The notes under the pieces are model-generated. The model ran no database searches and was not told where the DNA came from. It was given only the letters and a program-made list of their open reading frames with translations. Positions 58,865 to 64,000 of a stretch of 64,000 bases of DNA are shown piece by piece; within the stretch, counting starts at the first letter, position 1; the number at the start of each line of letters is the position of its first letter. The DNA comes from Mitsuokella multacida DSM 20544 (lineage in GTDB: Bacteria > Bacillota > Negativicutes > Selenomonadales > Selenomonadaceae), in assembly GCF_000155955.1 (NCBI RefSeq), contig NZ_GG697141.2:1140588-1204587 (forward strand). Direction: 5' to 3'. Position numbers and translations under genes: made by a program.

Positions 58865-59320
58865 ATGAAGGTTTATTTTACAGAAGCGAATCCGGAGACG
58901 GATGTCGATGCAATCTATGCGGCAGGCAACGTCCTGAAGGAGCATCAATGTGTAGATGAGCGCTTCATCCATGCCTGCTTGAAGCGAGAGACGAAATATC
59001 CGACGGGATTGGCGCTCGGAGGTGGCAAGGCAATCGCGATGCCGCACGGCGGAGCCGATTTTGTCCAGCAGGACAGCGTGAGCGTGCTGCGCACGAAGGC
59101 CCCCATCGCCTTTGGTCGCATGGAGGATGCGACACAGACCGTCCCCGTACAGCTTGTCTTCAATCTGGCGATATCGAGCGGCAAGAATCACCTCGTGATG
59201 CTGCGCCGCCTCATGCAACTGTTCCAGGATGAGAACTTCCTGAACGAATGCATGACGCTTTGCCCTGAGAAGGCTGCTGTATATGTGGGCAAATGCCTAG
59301 AGGAGGCACAGGATGACTGA
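58865..59320 (+). CDS. gatA: PTS EIIA, fructose/mannitol type (GatA-like)
   Basis: This 151-residue EIIA domain has phosphohistidine H61 in GGGKAIAMPHGGADFVQQ. ATG 58865 is preferred over upstream starts because AGGAGAA lies 5 nt before it in frame with family length. It overlaps the SIS-domain gene by 8 nt. The neighbouring regulator carries the same type of EIIA domain. Confidence 0.88.
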   Translation: MKVYFTEANPETDVDAIYAAGNVLKEHQCVDERFIHACLKRETKYPTGLALGGGKAIAMPHGGADFVQQDSVSVLRTKAPIAFGRMEDATQTVPVQLVFNLAISSGKNHLVMLRRLMQLFQDENFLNECMTLCPEKAAVYVGKCLEEAQDD

Positions 59321-59852
59321 GATTCTTTCGGTGGTTGAGGAAATCCAGCGTTCTGCGGCAAAGGTCCCGGAAGATAAGATCACGTCTCTCATCCAGCTGC
59401 TCCAGACGCATCCCCGTATCTTTGTTTGTGGCACAGGACGCTCTGGACTGATGCTCAAGACATTTGCCATGCGCCTCATGCAGCTTGGCTTCACGTCCTT
59501 TGTGGTCGGCGAGACGACGACGCCTTCTGTGCAGAAGGGGGACCTCCTGCTCGTAGCCTCGGCTTCCGGTGAGACGGGCAGCGTTGTTCAAGCGGCAGAG
59601 AAGGCCAGGGCTACTGGCGTCACTGTCATCTCGCTGACGGCTTCTGAAAAGAGCAGCTTGTCTGCCATCGTACCGCCTTTTCTGCTACTCGATGCAGGGA
59701 CGAAGTTCGCCCATTCTGAGGCGAGTGTTCAGCCGCTCGGTAGTCTGTTTGAACAGATGCTGCTGGTATATTTTGACGCTGTGGTGCTCCGGATGAGCCG
59801 AGACTCTGGTGGTGATGGCGAGATGGCAAGACGTCACGCCAGCCTGGAATGA
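59313..59852 (+). CDS. hxlB: SIS-domain isomerase, 6-phospho-3-hexuloisomerase-like
   Basis: This 179-residue SIS-domain protein of the HxlB/PHI type interconverts 3-hexulose-6-phosphate and fructose-6-phosphate. Sugar-phosphate-binding motifs IFVCGTGRSGLMLKTFAMRL and LLVASASGETGSVVQAAEKA are clear, and AHSEASVQPLGSLFEQ is typical of the family end. GGAGG is 6 nt upstream of ATG 59313. It is last in the PTS operon. Together with the RpiB-like enzyme it suggests a two-isomerase route from an unusual hexose-6-phosphate to fructose-6-phosphate. Confidence 0.88.
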   Translation: MTEILSVVEEIQRSAAKVPEDKITSLIQLLQTHPRIFVCGTGRSGLMLKTFAMRLMQLGFTSFVVGETTTPSVQKGDLLLVASASGETGSVVQAAEKARATGVTVISLTASEKSSLSAIVPPFLLLDAGTKFAHSEASVQPLGSLFEQMLLVYFDAVVLRMSRDSGGDGEMARRHASLE

Positions 59853-59876
59853 AATTGAATCTGGAATGAAGACAAT

Positions 59877-59907
59877 CCCCTCCACGCTGTGCGGAGGGGA
59901 TTGCTGC
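59877..59907. terminator. Hairpin terminator between the PTS operon and its regulator
   Basis: AATCCCCTCC pairs with GGAGGGGATT around a 9-nt loop; the two genes converge on it. U-tracts are poor. Confidence 0.65.
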
Positions 59908-59916
59908 CTTGGGGCA

Positions 59917-62016
59917 TCAGGGCTCGAGCAGGTATTCGTGCTGAAGGATACGAGTATAGGCGTCCTGTGCGGTCGCTGCGGCAAGGATGTCCTTGCGGAA
60001 GGCCGCATTCTTCATGAGGCTTATCAAGTTGAACATTGCTTTGAGATGGGTGTTGGTATCGATGGGGCTCAGGACACAGAGAAAGGAAACAGGATCGAAC
60101 TTAGGGTGCCCAAAGGAGACCGGCTCCTTGAGTCTGGTGAATTGCATGGCGAGGCGCTTGCTTCCGGCGCCAGGCGTGGCATGGGGCAGGGCAAAGTTTG
60201 GGGCCATGACAATGTAAGGACCGAATTGCTCGACGGTCTGGATCATCGCCCGGATGTAGGTGTCCTCGATGTTCCTGTCGCGAAGCAGTAAGGCGGAGCC
60301 GACTTCAATGGCTTCGCGCCAATTGTGCGCCTCAGCATCGAGCAGGATATGGGCTGCGGGGAGCAGATGATGGAGTTCTGGCAGGAAGACGGCCTGTTCA
60401 CCGCCATTGGCTTCCAGGAAGTGGCGTCGGATTGCGCGATGCATGCGCTGCAGCATGGGCGCAGATGTTTCTTCTGGCAGCATCTCTTCCGCGATAGGCG
60501 AGATGATCTGCATGATTGCTTCGGCGTTTATGTCCCTTTCGGGCGTGTTGCGTGGCGGTACATGGTGGTGCAGGCGCAGTTCGTCAATCTTCTCACCGAG
60601 ACGGACGTAATCTTCATCGGTCAGGATCGGGGAGACGACGATGGAGGGGAGTGGGCATCTGTCAAGCGGCGTTGTGGCGATGACGAGATCGGCAGATGCA
60701 TCTTCCATCGCCTTGCGGTCATGGGCGGCAACAACATCGACAATGTGGAAATTGAAGTGTTCGTGAAGCTTGGCCATCAGAAGCTTGGATGTACCTAGAC
60801 CGGCGTGACAGGCGACGACAATGCGGAACGCCATGTAGTCATTGCGGACGCGCTCGAGCGCTGCACAGACATGAACGGTGATGTAATCTAGCTCAATCCT
60901 GGTCAAGGGACGGTGAGAGAAACTTTCGAAAAGCGGAGCATGGCGTTGTACAGATTGAAATGCTTTGGGATGTCGGGAGGCGATGTCTTCGACGGTATGG
61001 AGCGCTGATTCACTTTCTGTGCCTGCTTGACTCAGTGTCGATATCAGATGGCTGGAGAGGTTATCGAAGAATTCGAAATCAGAATTCAAGGATGGCGTGA
61101 GCTCTGATGAGATGGCTTCAATGAACTGGCGCGTCAGCAGTTGGAGACGCAAGGAATCTTTTTCGCTTCGTGTACCGCGGGAAAATCGCTGGCGGGCGAG
61201 AAAGGAAGCGAAAGCCTGCTGCTCGTTTCGGGTGACGGTCAAATGGCAGTACTGGCTCACGTATTTCATGATTTCCTGGGACAATTCCAGATAATTGGGT
61301 GAGGGATTCTCGTCGGTCGGAGCTTCGATATAAGCACCGCAGTGGCAGCGGTTGACGCAGATCAGGAGGTAGTGCACGGTGCGGGTAAAAGCGGCTTCGG
61401 ACAACGTGCGATTGTGGACATGCTCCTGCTCATTGACAATCTTGCACAGGATGTGCTCGAGTGAGGTATTGTCGTGCTGTTCAAGATGGCCGCCTGTGAT
61501 AAAAGATGCATTGATGAGCTTATGCGCGAGCAGGAACTGGCGCTTGTCAGACTCGCTGCCCTCTATAGTTAGGCCTTTGTTGGGCTGAGAATGCAGCAGG
61601 AGTCCGTCAGCTTCGATGATGGAGCGGATTGCATCGAGATCATTGATGATGGTCACGCGGCTCACGTAGAGGTAATCGGCAATCTGTTGCAGTGTGACAT
61701 ATCCAGTAGAGTTTACTAGCAGAGATGCGGCAATGGCACGGCGTTCTTTGGCACTGAGATGGTAATGGTAATAATCGTCGGTGGCCTTTTTGCGAAGTTC
61801 TGCCAGAGGAAAACCATCGGGGACAGTGACCTGCCCCGTGCGATTGAGCAGATTGACCTTGCCGACACCTTCACATTGGCTCAGGGCCTCGATTTCCGCA
61901 AGATAGTTGCGCACGCTGCGCTCTGAGACATGGTTGCGGGAGGCGAGATCGGCCAGTGTCAGAGGACCTTTGGGGGTGATGAGCTCATCGAGGATGGCCA
62001 GTACGCGCTTATTCAT
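59917..62016 (-). CDS. PRD-domain regulator of the adjacent PTS operon
   Basis: This multidomain PTS regulator of about 699 residues has an N-terminal winged helix (VLAILDELITPKGPLTLADL, ASRNHVSERSVRNYL) and a second helix-turn-helix (IADYLYVSRVTIINDL). PRD domains (about residues 190-405) carry conserved histidines (ISTLSQAG, HAPLFESFSHRP). A Gat-type EIIB domain (VVACHAGLGTSKLLMAKL) and a C-terminal EIIA domain (FALPHATPGAG) complete it. ATG 62016 is preferred because AAGGAGCG is 9 nt upstream. It is transcribed toward the PTS operon and probably activates it. Confidence 0.9.
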   Translation of the reverse strand: MNKRVLAILDELITPKGPLTLADLASRNHVSERSVRNYLAEIEALSQCEGVGKVNLLNRTGQVTVPDGFPLAELRKKATDDYYHYHLSAKERRAIAASLLVNSTGYVTLQQIADYLYVSRVTIINDLDAIRSIIEADGLLLHSQPNKGLTIEGSESDKRQFLLAHKLINASFITGGHLEQHDNTSLEHILCKIVNEQEHVHNRTLSEAAFTRTVHYLLICVNRCHCGAYIEAPTDENPSPNYLELSQEIMKYVSQYCHLTVTRNEQQAFASFLARQRFSRGTRSEKDSLRLQLLTRQFIEAISSELTPSLNSDFEFFDNLSSHLISTLSQAGTESESALHTVEDIASRHPKAFQSVQRHAPLFESFSHRPLTRIELDYITVHVCAALERVRNDYMAFRIVVACHAGLGTSKLLMAKLHEHFNFHIVDVVAAHDRKAMEDASADLVIATTPLDRCPLPSIVVSPILTDEDYVRLGEKIDELRLHHHVPPRNTPERDINAEAIMQIISPIAEEMLPEETSAPMLQRMHRAIRRHFLEANGGEQAVFLPELHHLLPAAHILLDAEAHNWREAIEVGSALLLRDRNIEDTYIRAMIQTVEQFGPYIVMAPNFALPHATPGAGSKRLAMQFTRLKEPVSFGHPKFDPVSFLCVLSPIDTNTHLKAMFNLISLMKNAAFRKDILAAATAQDAYTRILQHEYLLEP

Positions 62017-62093
62017 GTGAGGAATCGCTCCTTCCGGTATTTTTTCGTTCATTACATTGGTTCTAGTATACCATGTGCCGCTATTTTTGCGAT

Positions 62094-62126
62094 AAAAAGA
62101 GCCTTTCCGGGAGGAAAGGCTCTTTC
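62094..62126. terminator. Terminator of the AGCS gene
   Basis: AAAGAGCCTTTCC pairs with GGAAAGGCTCTTT across a 3-nt GGA loop. On the minus strand it is followed by TTTTTATCG, matching the end of the symporter gene. Confidence 0.88.
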
Positions 62127-62134
62127 GGGATGGA

Positions 62135-63499
62135 TCAATTCCTGTTGATGCGCTTTGCATCTTTATGGCGGTTCATATACTTGTTCGTCTCGGCGACGAT
62201 GACGCCCGAGAGCGCAATCAGCGCGATGAGGTTCGGGATGGCCATGAGTCCGTTGACGATATCGGCGAGAATCCAGATGGCTTCGAGTTTGAGGAAGGCA
62301 CCGGAGGCGATCAGCGCGATGAAGATCAGGCGATAGGGAAGCACACCCTTGTTGCCGAAGAGGTAGATGCAGGCGCGCTCGCCGTAGTAGTTCCAGCCGA
62401 GGATCGTCGTGAAGGCGAAGAGCACGAGCGCGATCGTCAGCAGCTGGCTGCCGAAGAAGCCATAGGCACTGGCGAAGGCAGCGCTCGTCATCGCGGCACC
62501 GGCGGTGTCACCCTGCCAGACGCCCGTGAGCACGAGTGCGAGGCCCGTCATGGAGCAGATGATGATCGTGTCGATGAAGGTACCCGTCATCGAGATCAGA
62601 CCCTGCTCAGCTGGCCACTTCGTCTTGGCGGCAGCGGCGGCAATCGGCGCGGAGCCAAGGCCGGACTCGTTGGAGAAGACGCCGCGCGCGACGCCGTTCT
62701 GCATGGCCATCATGACTGTGGAGCCGGCGAAGCCGCCGGCGGCTGCGGCACCCGTGAAGGCGTCGCTGATGATCATGGCGATGGCGGCCGGGACCTGGTC
62801 GAGGTTGAGGATGATCAGACCGAGGCTGATGGCGACGTAGGTCAGAGCCATGAACGGCACGATGCCCGAGGCGACTTTGGCGATGCTCTGCAAGCCGCCG
62901 AGCGTGATGGCGGCGATGAAGACGGTCAGGATGACGTCCGTGGCGAGTTTCGGGAAGCCGAAGGCAATCTGCATGCTGTCGACGATGGCGTTGACCTGCG
63001 GGAAGGTGCCGATGCCGAAGTAGGCGACGCCAATGCAGGCGAGCGCGAAGAACGTCGCGAGCGGCTTCCACTTCTCGCCCATGCCGTTGCGGATGTAGAA
63101 CATCGGGCCGCCGGCAATCTCGCCCTTCTCGTCGATGGAGCGGAATTTGACGGCCAGGAGGCCTTCCGAATACTTCGTAGCCATGCCGAAGAAGGCAGCG
63201 ACCCACATCCAGAAGATGGCGCCGGGGCCGCCGACCTTGACGGCCGTGGCGACGCCGACGATGTTGCCCGTGCCGACCGTGGCGGCGAGGGCGACGCAGA
63301 GAGCCTTGAAGCTCGAGACGTCACCGCGGCCGTTGTTCTGAGCCTTGAAGATCAGCTTGAGCGCCTTCGGCAGGCGGAAGACCTGCAGGAGCTTCAGGCG
63401 GATGGTCAGGTAGATACCCGTGCCGACGAGCAGCGTGATGAGCGGCGGGCCCCACATGAAGGAGTCGATGGCATTGAGTATAGGGATGAATGATTCCAT
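62135..63499 (-). CDS. AGCS-family sodium:alanine/glycine symporter
   Basis: This 454-residue transporter of the alanine or glycine:cation symporter family has about eleven membrane segments. The family signature GGPGAIFWMWVAAFFGMATK is clear, with ALAATVGTGNIVGVATAVKV before it and RGVFSNESGLGSAPIAAAAA in the second half. It takes up alanine or glycine with sodium. Upstream on the minus strand TGGTATTAT near 63573-63565 is a probable extended -10. AGGAGGCTATC precedes the start. Confidence 0.93.
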   Translation of the reverse strand: MESFIPILNAIDSFMWGPPLITLLVGTGIYLTIRLKLLQVFRLPKALKLIFKAQNNGRGDVSSFKALCVALAATVGTGNIVGVATAVKVGGPGAIFWMWVAAFFGMATKYSEGLLAVKFRSIDEKGEIAGGPMFYIRNGMGEKWKPLATFFALACIGVAYFGIGTFPQVNAIVDSMQIAFGFPKLATDVILTVFIAAITLGGLQSIAKVASGIVPFMALTYVAISLGLIILNLDQVPAAIAMIISDAFTGAAAAGGFAGSTVMMAMQNGVARGVFSNESGLGSAPIAAAAAKTKWPAEQGLISMTGTFIDTIIICSMTGLALVLTGVWQGDTAGAAMTSAAFASAYGFFGSQLLTIALVLFAFTTILGWNYYGERACIYLFGNKGVLPYRLIFIALIASGAFLKLEAIWILADIVNGLMAIPNLIALIALSGVIVAETNKYMNRHKDAKRINRN

Positions 63500-63668
63500 G
63501 ATAGCCTCCTAGTGTCCATTTGTTCTTTTTGTCCTTGATAGATGTACACATGTATGTGATAGGTTCTATAATACCATAGAAAAGGACATTTGTCTCGCGT
63601 TTTCGCGAAAAAATACATAGAACGAGGAAAAAATTTAAACGAATTGCATACTGTGTGATTTTGGATAG

Positions 63669-64000
<332 letters not shown>

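Overview
The window looks like a moderately GC-rich chromosome from a diderm Firmicute, most likely a member of the Negativicutes (Selenomonas/Mitsuokella-like). This is an inference. Promoters and AAGGAGG ribosome-binding sites are Firmicutes-like, while the Tad cluster encodes an outer-membrane secretin (CpaC), which a monoderm would not need. No rRNA, tRNA or CRISPR array was seen.

Layout. 0-2.4 kb: an intact IS607-type element (TnpA serine recombinase plus canonical TnpB) abutting a TerC-family gene, followed by htpX. 4.2-14.5 kb: a Tad/Flp pilus locus with prepilin peptidase, cpaB, cpaC, two TadZ-like ATPases, tadB, two flp prepilins, tadE, tadA, tadC and a DUF192 gene. 14.6-17.5 kb: an accessory patch with hicAB, gene remnants, an XRE regulator and an oversized Flp-type pilin. 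17.6-22 kb: an ascorbate-type PTS (ulaABC-like) with a divergent PRD regulator. 22.3-27.3 kb: a second IS607-type element with a substituted recombinase serine and a non-canonical TnpB, an Rpn remnant, a solitary MqsA-like protein, a displaced tadG and another gene remnant. 27.4-32.1 kb: threonine-synthase-like enzyme, Ppx/GppA and gyrA. 32.2-36.3 kb: a LacI-controlled sucrose/fructan module (GH32 plus MFS). 36.4-43.1 kb: housekeeping and stress genes (YczE-like, nitroreductase, SRPBCC, HxlR, exported DJ-1-like, malic enzyme, LCP protein, CYTH). 43.15-43.43 kb: a dense DnaA-box cluster. 43.5-47.2 kb: the fructose PTS operon fruR-fruK-fruA. 47.4-55.2 kb: YitT protein, an intergenic region with two homologous long hairpin elements, a secreted protein, metY, yhdT-panF and a diguanylate cyclase. 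55.3-62.0 kb: azlCD, then a galactitol-type PTS operon with sugar-phosphate isomerases and a PRD regulator. 62.1-64 kb: an AGCS amino-acid symporter and the start of enolase.

How the parts fit together. TadV would process the Flp prepilins, TadA/B/C/E would assemble them and CpaB/C would form the outer-membrane conduit. In cpaC, across tadB-flp-tadE and in tadG, the extracellular parts of the pilus system sit in AT-rich segments set into GC-rich genes, which suggests allelic replacement of surface-exposed modules. The carbohydrate genes form self-contained regulator/transporter/enzyme modules with visible operators.

The most unusual signals are two inverted copies of a roughly 165-190 bp hairpin element at 48.3-48.85 kb. 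They share an identical 21-nt loop and have stems that differ by compensatory changes. The DnaA-box cluster at 43.2-43.4 kb and the recombinase-dead, non-canonical TnpB element at 22.4-24.2 kb come next.
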